Positions 8,071 through 15,830 of a stretch of 64,000 nt of DNA are shown piece by piece. Both the position numbers and the translations under genes were made by a program. The DNA is from Nocardiopsis_B sediminis (GTDB lineage: Bacteria > Actinomycetota > Actinomycetes > Streptosporangiales > Streptosporangiaceae). The stretch is taken from positions 248,001 to 312,000 of the forward strand of contig NZ_JBHSBH010000010.1 of assembly GCF_042650565.1 (NCBI RefSeq). Reading direction: 5' to 3'. The notes beneath the pieces were generated by a model. It had not been told where the DNA came from, did no database searches, and saw only the letters and a list, made by a program, of their open reading frames with translations. Positions within the stretch are counted from its first letter, which is position 1. Each line of letters starts with the position of its first letter.

Positions 8071-9414
8071 ATGGCGACCCTACGCGGCCTGGACCGCAGG
8101 CGCTTCCTGGGACTGTCCTCGGCCGCCGCCCTCGGCCTGGCCCTGTCCTCCTGCGGCTTCCGCCCCGCCGACGCCGTCTACGCCCAGCCCGCCGGGGAGC
8201 CCTCGCCGGAGTTCGCCGGCCGGCTCCGCGTCGTCCTGTGGCACACCTGGGGCGACGTCCCCGGGGAGGCGCTCGCCACCCTGGTCGCCCGCTTCAACGA
8301 GGAGCAGGACGACATCTACGTCGAAGCCCAGTTCCAGGGCACCTACGACGACAACGCCCAGAAGGTCGCCTCGGCCCTCGTCGCCCGCCAGGTGCCCGAC
8401 ATCGCCGTGTTCTCCGAGGTGACCTGGCCGCGGTTCTACCTCAACGACGCCCTCGAACCCCTCAACGGCTACTTCACCGACGGGTTCTCCGGCGACGTCT
8501 ACAACGACCAGCTGTTCGACGAAGGCGTCCTGCGCGGCGAGAGCTGGTGGCTGCCCTTCGCCCGCAGCACCCCGATGTTCTACTACAACCGCGACCTCTT
8601 CGAGGCCGCCGGCCTGCCCGACCGCGCCCCCGAGACCTGGGACGAGATGCGCGAATGGGCACCCGAGCTGCACGCCCTCACCGCCTCCGGGCGGCCCCTG
8701 CGCACCCACGCCTACAACCAGATCGACGGCGACTGGATGTTCCAGGGCGCGGTGTGGCAATGGGGCGGCGCCTTCTCCGACGGGCTCGACCCCACCATCG
8801 ACAGCGACGCCGTGATCGAGGCGGGCGAATGGCAGCGCCGCCTCGTCGCCGACGGCCACGCCTACATGGCCGCCAGCGCCCGGACCGACTTCACCAACGG
8901 CGTGGTGGCCACCATCCAGGAGTCCACCGGCGCCCTCGGCGGCATCACCGAAGGGGCCGGCTTCCGGGTCGGGGCGGGGTTCGTCCCCGCCCAGCTGGAC
9001 TCGGGCGTGGCGACCGGGGGCGGCGGGATGTCGATCATGCGCAACGCCGCGGCCGAGCGCAAGGAGGCCGCCTTCGAGTTCCTGAAGTTCGCCGCCCGGC
9101 CGGAGAACTCCGCGTACTGGACCGTGACCACCGGCTACCTGCCCACCGTGAAGGCGGCCACGGAGGTCGACGAGCTGGCGCAGAAGATGGCCGACGACCC
9201 CAACTCCGCGGTGTCCATCGAACAGCTGCCCACCGCCCGCGCCACCGACGACATCCGCCGGTTCGGGCGCGGCGTCAACGTCGCCCTCTACGGTGGCCTT
9301 CAGCGCATCTGGGCCGACAACGAGCCCGCCGCCGACGTCTTCGCCGACGTGCAGCCGCGCGCCGAGGCCATCGCCGACCAGGTACGCGACCAGTACGAGG
9401 CCAAGGTCGCCTGA
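8071..9414 (+). CDS. ABC importer substrate-binding lipoprotein (UgpB-like)
   Basis: A 447-residue extracytoplasmic solute-binding protein, family 1. The N terminus has a twin-arginine motif (DRRRFLGLS) followed by a hydrophobic stretch and a lipobox ending LSSCG, so it is probably a Tat-exported lipoprotein anchored to the membrane. The mature part begins RLRVVLWHTWGDVPGEAL and contains the family features FYYNRDLFEAAGL and PETWDEM. It captures the substrate for the two permeases. UgpB homology and the neighbouring phosphodiesterase favour glycerol-3-phosphate or a glycerophosphodiester; a sugar cannot be ruled out. Confidence 0.87.
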   Translation: MATLRGLDRRRFLGLSSAAALGLALSSCGFRPADAVYAQPAGEPSPEFAGRLRVVLWHTWGDVPGEALATLVARFNEEQDDIYVEAQFQGTYDDNAQKVASALVARQVPDIAVFSEVTWPRFYLNDALEPLNGYFTDGFSGDVYNDQLFDEGVLRGESWWLPFARSTPMFYYNRDLFEAAGLPDRAPETWDEMREWAPELHALTASGRPLRTHAYNQIDGDWMFQGAVWQWGGAFSDGLDPTIDSDAVIEAGEWQRRLVADGHAYMAASARTDFTNGVVATIQESTGALGGITEGAGFRVGAGFVPAQLDSGVATGGGGMSIMRNAAAERKEAAFEFLKFAARPENSAYWTVTTGYLPTVKAATEVDELAQKMADDPNSAVSIEQLPTARATDDIRRFGRGVNVALYGGLQRIWADNEPAADVFADVQPRAEAIADQVRDQYEAKVA

Positions 9415-9491
9415 CCCACGCCGCCCGCTGCCGCCGCCGCGGGCCGCCCGGCCGCCCGGCCGCCCGACGACACCCACGAGGAGCATCCGCC

Positions 9492-10187
9492 ATGCCGCCC
9501 ACCATCACCGGCCACCGCGGCGCGATGGGGCTGGAACCCGAGAACACCCTGCGCTCGTTCCGCCGCGCCGTCGCCGAGGGGTGCGACGAGATCGAACTCG
9601 ACCTCCGCCTCTCCGCCGACGGCCACCTCGTGCTGCTCCACGACGCCGACCTCGCCCGTACCGGCGGGCCCGGCCACCCCATCGCCGACCTCACCCTGGC
9701 GCAGATCCGCGCGCTCGACCCCGACCCCGAGACACGCGTGCCCACCTTCGCCGAGGCGGTCGGCGCGATCCCCATCCGCATCCAGGCAGAGATCAAGGAC
9801 CCCGCGGTGGCGCCGACGCTGGCCGGGCTGCTCAACGGCGACCCCGGGCTGGCGGCCCGGACCCTGGTGACCTCCTTCGACGCCGCCGTCCTGCGCGAGA
9901 TGCGCTGGCTGCGGCCCGGAACCCCGGTCGGGCTGATCACCCACCGGGCACCGGCCACCGGCGCCGACCTGGTGGGCGCCGCCCGATCCGCCGGGGCCGG
10001 CACCGTGCTGTGCGGCATCACGGGGCTGACCCGCCACCACGTCGACGCCTGCCACGCCGCCGGGCTGCGGATCACCGCCTGGCCGGTCCCCGACCCGCAG
10101 CGCTTCGCCGACGTCGTGGCCATGGGGGTCGACGGCGTCACCACCGACAACCCTCACCTCCTCCGGGCCGCCCCGGACGCCGCCTGA
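9492..10187 (+). CDS. ugpQ: Glycerophosphodiester phosphodiesterase (UgpQ-like)
   Basis: A 231-residue GDPD-fold enzyme without a signal peptide, so cytoplasmic. The catalytic motif TGHRGAMGLEPENT starts at residue 6, followed by the metal-binding EIELDLR and LLHDADLARTG; the C terminus has GVDGVTTDNP, all standard for the family. It hydrolyses glycerophosphodiesters to glycerol-3-phosphate plus an alcohol. It closes the importer operon, exactly the context of ugpQ in ugpBAECQ operons, so it likely processes the imported diester. The released alcohol could feed the kinases of the facing operon (inference). Confidence 0.88.
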   Translation: MPPTITGHRGAMGLEPENTLRSFRRAVAEGCDEIELDLRLSADGHLVLLHDADLARTGGPGHPIADLTLAQIRALDPDPETRVPTFAEAVGAIPIRIQAEIKDPAVAPTLAGLLNGDPGLAARTLVTSFDAAVLREMRWLRPGTPVGLITHRAPATGADLVGAARSAGAGTVLCGITGLTRHHVDACHAAGLRITAWPVPDPQRFADVVAMGVDGVTTDNPHLLRAAPDAA

Positions 10188-10190
10188 CCC

Positions 10191-10234
10191 GCGCGCCGCC
10201 GCGCCCACCACGGGGGCGTGTGCGGCGGCGCGCG
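10191..10234. terminator. Bidirectional GC-rich hairpin between convergent genes
   Basis: GCGCGCCGCCGC and its complement GCGGCGGCGCGCG flank a short loop between ugpQ (+) and the epimerase (-). Actinomycete terminators often lack a U-tract, so this hairpin probably ends both transcripts. Confidence 0.6.
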
Positions 10235-10250
10235 CCCGGGAACGGGGCGC

Positions 10251-11234
10251 TCACCCGCGGAGGAAGGCCGCCTCCGCCTCGGGAGCGAGGCCGACCCGGG
10301 GGAGGTCCGGGCGCTGCGGCGGCACCCCGCCGATGCCCTGGAGCCACGCCCAGGTATCGGCCACGGTCTCCGCGACGGGGCGGCAGCGCAGGCCGGCCGC
10401 GACCGCCTTGGCGACGTCGCCCCGGTACATGGTGTCGTACAGCTCGCCGGGCGGCAGCCAGATCGGCAGGCCGGTCCAGGGCTCGATACCCGCCGCGAGG
10501 ACCGCCTCCGGGTCGCTCCAGCGCAGCTCCGCCCCGCTGCCCGTGGCGCGCACGCAGGCCGCCAGCAGCCCGCCCATGGTCGTGTGGCCCGGCGGGCTCA
10601 CGAGGTTGTACGGTCCGCCCCGCCCTGCGGCGACGGCGTCGGCCACCCACGCCGCGAGGTCGCGCACGTCGATGTACTGCAATTCCAGTTCCCTCGGGCC
10701 CGGAGCCAGTACCGGGCCGCCGCGCGCGATCCGCAGCAGCCACCACGGCAGCCGCCCGACGTTCTCCCCGGGGCCGATGATGAGGCCCGCGCGTACGGAC
10801 AGCGCCCGCTCCCCGAACGCCTCCTCCGCCGCCAGTTCGCCGCCGCGCTTGGCCCGCGCGTAGTCCACGTCGCCGTCGCCGGGAGAGCCGTCCACCAGCG
10901 GGCCGTCCTCGGCGAGCCCGGCCGGCGCCGGATAGGCGTACACCGACCGGGAGGAGACGTAGGCATAGTGTCCCACCCGGCCGGACAGCAGCCGTGCCGT
11001 CTCCCGCACTGCGCTGGGCGCGCCCCACCACGTGTCGACCACCGCGTCCCACGTCCCCCGGGCCAGCGCGGCCCGCCCGCCCGATGCGGTGCGGTCGCCC
11101 TTCAGGTCGGTCACCTTGGGCGGCGCCGGATGGTGCCCCCGGTGGAAAACGGTGACCTCCCAGCCCCGGCCCAGCGCCTCGTCCGCGATGGCGCGCCCGA
11201 CGAACTCGGTGCCGCCCAGTATCAGCAGTTTCAT
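10251..11234 (-). CDS. NAD-dependent epimerase/reductase
   Basis: A 327-residue extended-SDR protein. The Rossmann motif LLILGGTEFVGRAIAD opens it; the region near residue 95 (YVSSRSVYAY) supplies the catalytic Ser, and DYARAKRGGE near residue 125 provides the YxxxK pair. The C terminus is of NAD-epimerase length. It uses NAD(P) to modify an unknown substrate. Its ATG overlaps the TGA of the upstream GntR frame (ATGA), so the two form an operon; the GntR gene is frameshifted. Confidence 0.8.
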   Translation of the reverse strand: MKLLILGGTEFVGRAIADEALGRGWEVTVFHRGHHPAPPKVTDLKGDRTASGGRAALARGTWDAVVDTWWGAPSAVRETARLLSGRVGHYAYVSSRSVYAYPAPAGLAEDGPLVDGSPGDGDVDYARAKRGGELAAEEAFGERALSVRAGLIIGPGENVGRLPWWLLRIARGGPVLAPGPRELELQYIDVRDLAAWVADAVAAGRGGPYNLVSPPGHTTMGGLLAACVRATGSGAELRWSDPEAVLAAGIEPWTGLPIWLPPGELYDTMYRGDVAKAVAAGLRCRPVAETVADTWAWLQGIGGVPPQRPDLPRVGLAPEAEAAFLRG

Positions 11235-11875
11235 GGACCCACCCTGCCCGCTTCGCGCCCCGCCCGGTACCGCGTCCTGCTGCGGGCGAAATCGCCCACA
11301 GCAGAACGCGGCCGACGGTCCTTCTCGCGGATGCGGTCCACACCGAGCCGGTGCCCGGCGAGCAAGACCCTCAGCCGTCCGGGGCGGCGCAGCGATCCGG
11401 CCACGAGCAGGCGGTAGGCGGGCTGTTTCATCAGCTGCCGGTTGTGGGCGGTGGGGCGGGTGTTGTCAGCGCCCCGTACGATGAGGTCGTGGAACGCGTG
11501 GACCAGCCGCGCATACGCGTCGGCGTCCCGCGCATCGACCGCCGTTCGTGAGCGGTCGAGGTTCTCCTCGATCAGGCCGAGTCCGGCCCGCCCGCGCCCC
11601 TGCGGGCGGGCAGCCGCGCGCCCGGCCCTTCCAACACTTCCTTGAGCTGGAACAGCTCGACCACCTCGCGCCGGGAGGGGCGCCGCACGAGGGTGCCGAC
11701 CCGCGGCCCGATCTCCACCACCCCCTCGACCTGGAGCTGCTCGAGTGCTTCGCGGATGGGGGGTGCGGCTCGTGCCGCGGACTTCGGCCGGCGCCACCTC
11801 CGACGGGGACGCGCCAGGCGGGTGGGCGCCGCCGATCCTTGACGCTGGACAATAGAAATCACGGTTCCCTGACAT
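11231..11875 (-). pseudogene. GntR/FCD-family regulator broken by two compensating frameshifts
   Basis: Read in one frame from the ATG at 11875, the protein starts with the proper N-terminal half of a GntR helix-turn-helix (SPSEVAPAEVRGTSRTP), then turns to nonsense. The continuation PIREALEQLQVEGVVEIGPR and EVVELFQLKEVLEG is in another frame as far as about 11575, after which the FCD domain (LIEENLDRSRTAVDARDADA and FHDLIVRGADN) returns in the first frame. The first shift coincides with a run of six G (11758-11763), one longer than needed; the second needs one base more near 11575. The end of the gene overlaps the epimerase start by ATGA, showing it was an operon gene. About 60 residues are scrambled, so it is probably non-functional unless the indels are sequencing errors. 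It likely once controlled the epimerase and the divergent BCCT transporter. Confidence 0.75.
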
Positions 11876-11938
11876 GCAAGAAATTGTGCTCTGCGCCACC
11901 ATGGCGTGCGGTGTACGTCGCGACCGCGAGGTCGCCCG

Positions 11939-13498
11939 GTGAGCAGCGGCGACACCCCCGCCGAGAGACGCCTGGGAACGGTCTTCTGGGCCTCCCTGGC
12001 CCTCTCCTCGCTGTTCGTCGCCTGGGGCGTGCTCGCCCCCGGCCACCAGATGGCGACCATGAACGCGGCCCTCGACCAGATCACCCGCGGGTTCGGCTGG
12101 GCCTACCTGCTGCTGCCCCTCCTGCTGCTCCTCCTCCTCGCGGGCCTGGCGTTCAGCCGCTACGGCCGCATCCGGCTCGGCTCCGACGACGACCGGCCCG
12201 AGTTCGCCACCCACACCTGGATCGCCATGATCCTGTGCGCGGTCATGGGCATCGGCCTGGTCTCCTACGGCATCGCCGAGCCGATCTCGCACTTCGCGTC
12301 CCCGCCCCACGGCCTGGCCGAGGCGGGGACGCCGCAGGCGGCGGTCCGGGCGCTCCAGTACTCCTTCTACGACTGGGGGCTGCACGCCTGGGCGATCTTC
12401 GCGGTCTTCGGGCTGGGGCTGGGCTACTCGATGTACCGCAAGAAGCGCCCCGGCCTGGTCAGCGCCCTGTTCCGGCCACTGCTGGGCCGGCACGCCGACG
12501 GACCCGCCGGCAAGGCCATCGACATCTTCACGGTCTTCGCCACACTGTTCGGCACCACGACCTCGCTGGGGCTGGGCGCGCTCCAGATCGACAACGGCCT
12601 CAACCGGCTGCTGGGCACGCCCACCGGCACCGCCACCCAGGTGGTCATCGTCATCGCGGTGACCGCCGTGTTCAGCCTGTCGGCGGCCTCCGGCGTCCAG
12701 CGCGGCATCCGCTACATCAGCGAACTCAACCTGTCGGTCGCCCTGCTGCTCTTCGTGTTCGTGCTCTTCCTGGGACCGACCGCGTTCCTCGTCTCGCTCT
12801 TCCTGGAGTCCCTGGGCCAGTACGGCGACGAGTTCCTGCTGATGAGCCTGCGGGGGCCGGCCTTCGGCGACACCGCCTGGCTCCAGAGCTGGACCTACTT
12901 CATGATGGCCTGGTGGGTGTCCTGGGGCGCGTTCGTCGGCGTGTTCCTGGCCCGCATCTCACGCGGGCGCACGATCCGCCAGTTCATCCTGGTCGTCCTC
13001 GGGATGCCCAGCCTCGCGTTCTTCGCCTGGTTCTCCGTGTTCGGCGGCTCGGCCATCGAACTCGACCTCGACCACGGCACGGACATCGCGGGCGCCACGG
13101 CCGCCGACCTCAACAGCGCGTTCTTCGCCACCCTGGCCGAATTCCCGTTCCCCACGGTCACGGCCGCGCTGGTGGTGCTCCTGGCGGTCCTGTTCTTCGT
13201 CTCGGGCGCCGACGCCAACACCTACGTCCTGGGCATGCTCACCACGCGCGGCTCCATCCGGCCCAGGATCCCGATCCTGCTCCTGTGGGGCGCGATGACG
13301 GGCGCCCTGGCGATCATCCTGCTGCTGTCCGGCGGGCTCGCCGCCCTCCAGCAGACCGTCATCGTCGCCTCCGCCCCCTTCCTCGTCGTCATCGTCGGCG
13401 TGGTCGTGTGCCTGTGGCGCGACCTGAAGACCGAACCGGCGGACGCCTCCCTTCCCTCCGAGCCCGGATCTCACGGCACGCTGGAACGGACCACGTGA
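11939..13498 (+). CDS. BCCT-family betaine/carnitine/choline transporter
   Basis: A 519-residue integral membrane transporter with about 12 membrane segments. The BCCT signature is evident: GLVSYGIAEPISHF near residue 108 and the Trp-rich SWTYFMMAWWVSWGAFVG around residue 320, followed by FLARISRGRTIRQF. It imports a quaternary ammonium compatible solute such as glycine betaine by ion coupling. The chosen GTG at 11939 follows a GCGAGG site at about eight bases; a GTG at 11906 would add 11 residues without a clear site. The C-terminal cytoplasmic tail is short (about 30 residues), so an osmosensory domain like that of BetP is not obvious. Divergent from the broken GntR gene. Confidence 0.9.
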   Translation: MSSGDTPAERRLGTVFWASLALSSLFVAWGVLAPGHQMATMNAALDQITRGFGWAYLLLPLLLLLLLAGLAFSRYGRIRLGSDDDRPEFATHTWIAMILCAVMGIGLVSYGIAEPISHFASPPHGLAEAGTPQAAVRALQYSFYDWGLHAWAIFAVFGLGLGYSMYRKKRPGLVSALFRPLLGRHADGPAGKAIDIFTVFATLFGTTTSLGLGALQIDNGLNRLLGTPTGTATQVVIVIAVTAVFSLSAASGVQRGIRYISELNLSVALLLFVFVLFLGPTAFLVSLFLESLGQYGDEFLLMSLRGPAFGDTAWLQSWTYFMMAWWVSWGAFVGVFLARISRGRTIRQFILVVLGMPSLAFFAWFSVFGGSAIELDLDHGTDIAGATAADLNSAFFATLAEFPFPTVTAALVVLLAVLFFVSGADANTYVLGMLTTRGSIRPRIPILLLWGAMTGALAIILLLSGGLAALQQTVIVASAPFLVVIVGVVVCLWRDLKTEPADASLPSEPGSHGTLERTT

Positions 13499-13513
13499 CC
13501 AGGAACGCCCCAA

Positions 13514-13541
13514 GGCCCGGCACCCCCACGGGTGCCGGGCC
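13514..13541 (+). terminator. Hairpin terminator after the BCCT gene
   Basis: GGCCCGGCACCC and GGGTGCCGGGCC form a perfect 12-bp stem with a CCAC loop, 15 bp after the transporter stop, between convergent genes. Confidence 0.75.
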
Positions 13542-13570
13542 CGTCGTTCATCGCGCGTCTCGGCCCAGGG

Positions 13571-14764
13571 TCAGCCGGCGACGACGCCGCTGAGCTCGTT
13601 GGGGGCCTCCGGCAGGGTCACCGTCTCGGTGACCTCGCGGGCGGCGATGTCGATCGCGAAGAGTTCCCGGGTGCCGGGGTCGGTGACGTAGGCGGTCCCG
13701 CCGCGGACGAAGATCGCCGGGCGCGGCTCCTGCCACTCCAGCGGCTCCTCCCACGCCCCGGTGACCTCGATGGTGTCGACGACCTCGGCCGCCTCGGGGT
13801 CGATCACGTGGATCCGGCCATCGGTGCCCAGCACCAGCGCCTCGCCCTCGGGGCCCCTGGCCAGCGAGCGGAAGGTGTAGCTGGTGCCCAGGTCCACCCG
13901 CTCCAGCTCGGCGGTCTCGGTGTCGATGAGCGTCACCTCCTCGGGCCGCTCCAGTTCGGCGTCGGCGTCCTGCTTGTAGTCGCCGAGCACGATCGGCGAG
14001 GACTCGGAGCCGGCCTGGTTGCCGATCCGCCCGTACTCCGTGGGGCTGTCGACCTTCTCGAACGCGCCGTCCCGGTAGATCACCACGCCGTCCTCGCAGC
14101 CGATCACCACGGCCTCGCCCTGGGCGGTGGCCTCCCCGTGCACGCCGGGGCACTCGTCGAAGCGGGCGACCTCCTCGCGGCCGGCGTCGAGCACCACCAC
14201 CGACTCGCGTGTCTCCTCGTCCCCCTCGGTGACGACGAGCTCGCCGTTCTCCAGCTCGATCGCCACCCCGTGGTGCGGCTCGGGCGAGGTGAACGTCTCG
14301 GCCTCCGGCAGGCCGCCGCCCAGCTCCTGCGGGTCGAAGGAGATGACCTCCCCCGTGCCGTCGGCGAACAGGACGGTCCGGCCGGCGTGGCGGACCACGT
14401 GGCCGGGCTCGGCGCCGGGGAACTCGTCGCCGGTCAGCTCCGGGGCGGCGGCGTCCAGGACGCGGAACCCGGTGGAGGTCGAGACGAGGACGTGCCGGTC
14501 GTCTCCGGCGGGGTTGACCCGGTTGAAGCCGTCGAGCGCGATGTCCTCGGCGACCTCCAGCGTGGTGCCGTCCAGGACGTAGATCCCGCCGTCGTAGGTG
14601 GCGACGAGCGGGGAGTCGACGGTGGCCGGCGGCTGCCCGGTCTCCCCGTCCTGCCCGGCGCCGGCGCCCTCGGCGCCGCAGGCGCTCAGGGTGAGACCGG
14701 CGGCGACCAGTGCGGAGAGCGCCGCCGCCGTCCTGGCAGGCGCGGGGTGCGGTCTGGTGTTCAT
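13571..14764 (-). CDS. aztD: Zinc metallochaperone AztD-like lipoprotein (paralogue 1)
   Basis: A 397-residue secreted lipoprotein: hydrophobic signal ending LTLSACG, then an acidic beta-propeller. Family landmarks GHVVRHAG, EPHHGVA and CPGVHGE, which supply His residues of the propeller metal site, are intact. The flexible loop with HGDHxHYY seen in AztD relatives, and in paralogue 2 upstream, is absent: the sequence goes straight from the LDAAAPEL strand to GDEFPGAEPGHVV. AztD chaperones carry zinc outside the membrane and hand it to AztC. It is last in the aztB-aztD-aztC-aztD series and separated from aztC by a strong hairpin, so its expression may differ. Zinc role is from family knowledge. 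Confidence 0.78.
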   Translation of the reverse strand: MNTRPHPAPARTAAALSALVAAGLTLSACGAEGAGAGQDGETGQPPATVDSPLVATYDGGIYVLDGTTLEVAEDIALDGFNRVNPAGDDRHVLVSTSTGFRVLDAAAPELTGDEFPGAEPGHVVRHAGRTVLFADGTGEVISFDPQELGGGLPEAETFTSPEPHHGVAIELENGELVVTEGDEETRESVVVLDAGREEVARFDECPGVHGEATAQGEAVVIGCEDGVVIYRDGAFEKVDSPTEYGRIGNQAGSESSPIVLGDYKQDADAELERPEEVTLIDTETAELERVDLGTSYTFRSLARGPEGEALVLGTDGRIHVIDPEAAEVVDTIEVTGAWEEPLEWQEPRPAIFVRGGTAYVTDPGTRELFAIDIAAREVTETVTLPEAPNELSGVVAG

Positions 14765-14802
14765 CTCGTGTTCCTCGTTCTCGATCTCTCATGCGGGGTG
14801 GT

Positions 14803-14837
14803 GGGGGCGGCCGCGGGAGGCCCCGGCGGCCGCCCCC
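14803..14837 (-). terminator. Hairpin between aztC and aztD1 (attenuator or terminator)
   Basis: GGGGGCGGCCGC and GCGGCCGCCCCC pair as a perfect 12-bp stem with an 11-base loop in the 98-bp gap. It lies within a co-directional gene series, so it may lower or separate aztD1 expression. Confidence 0.6.
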
Positions 14838-14862
14838 GGGGGGGGCTTCCGGGGAGGGCTCC

Positions 14863-15825
14863 TCAGCCGCCGCTCAGGCCGTCGGCGATGGCGTCGGTGT
14901 TGGAGCGGACCATCTCCAGGTAGGTGGGGGCTCCGCCGTCCGCGTCGGTCAGGGACTCCGCGTGCAGGGCGACGACCTCGACGTGCACGCCGGCCTCGTC
15001 GGCGAGGACCTGCGCCAGCCGGTCGGGCTGAGCGGAGTCGGCGAAGATCGCCGGTACCCCAGCATCGCGGACCGAGCCGGCCAGCGACTCCAGGTCGGCG
15101 GCGCTGGGGGAGGCCAGGGTGGTCCCGCTGGGGACGACGGCGCCGATGACCTCGAAGCCGTAGCGCTGCGCGAAGTAGCCGAAGACGTGGTGGTCGGTGA
15201 CCAGGCTGCGCCGGTCGGCGGGGATGGCGGCGACGCGCTCGGTGACCCAGGCGTCCAGCTCCTCGACGTCGCCGCGGTAGTCGGCGGCGTTGTCGCGGAC
15301 CGCCTGGGCATCGACGCCGTCGACCTCGGCGATCACGCGTTCGGCGATGGCGTCCACGGCGGTGGCGACGCGCCGCGGGTCGGTCCAGAAGTGCGGGTCG
15401 GGCTCGCCGGCCATGTCGGCGGCGTCGTCGGGCGTGAAGGCGACGGGGTCGACCTCGTCGCCCACCGCCAGGGTGGCCACCCCGGCGTCCTCGGCGGCGT
15501 GCACGTTGCGCAGGACGCCCTCCTCCAGGCCGAGCCCGTTGTAGACCACGAGCGCGGAGCGCTCGATGAGCGCCGCCTCCTGGGCGGAGATCCCGAAGGA
15601 GTGGGGGTCGGCGCCGGGCTTCATCAGCACGGTCACGTCGGCCTGGTCGCCGACGATCTCGCGCGTGATGTCGCCGAGGATGTTGGTGGTGACGACCACG
15701 CCCTGCCGTTCGGGCCCGGTGGCCGCGCAGCCGGCCGCCGCCGCGAGCAGTCCCGCAGTGGCGGCGGCCGCCATGGTGAGCAGGGGCCGCGGCGTTCGCC
15801 GCGGGGGGTTCCTCCGGGTGGCCAT
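14863..15825 (-). CDS. aztC: Zinc ABC transporter substrate-binding protein AztC
   Basis: A 320-residue cluster A-I solute-binding protein. A signal peptide ends with a lipobox-like AAAAGCAA, so it is probably a lipoprotein. Expected metal ligands are visible: His in DPHSFGIS, His in EPDPHFWTDP, His in LVTDHHVFGYF, and an acidic residue in the C-terminal part; three His plus one acid is the zinc pattern, unlike the His-His-Glu-Asp of the manganese-type protein at 52168. It captures zinc and delivers it to AztB. It starts five bases after the second AztD paralogue stops. Confidence 0.85.
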   Translation of the reverse strand: MATRRNPPRRTPRPLLTMAAAATAGLLAAAAGCAATGPERQGVVVTTNILGDITREIVGDQADVTVLMKPGADPHSFGISAQEAALIERSALVVYNGLGLEEGVLRNVHAAEDAGVATLAVGDEVDPVAFTPDDAADMAGEPDPHFWTDPRRVATAVDAIAERVIAEVDGVDAQAVRDNAADYRGDVEELDAWVTERVAAIPADRRSLVTDHHVFGYFAQRYGFEVIGAVVPSGTTLASPSAADLESLAGSVRDAGVPAIFADSAQPDRLAQVLADEAGVHVEVVALHAESLTDADGGAPTYLEMVRSNTDAIADGLSGG

Positions 15826-15830
15826 CGGGC

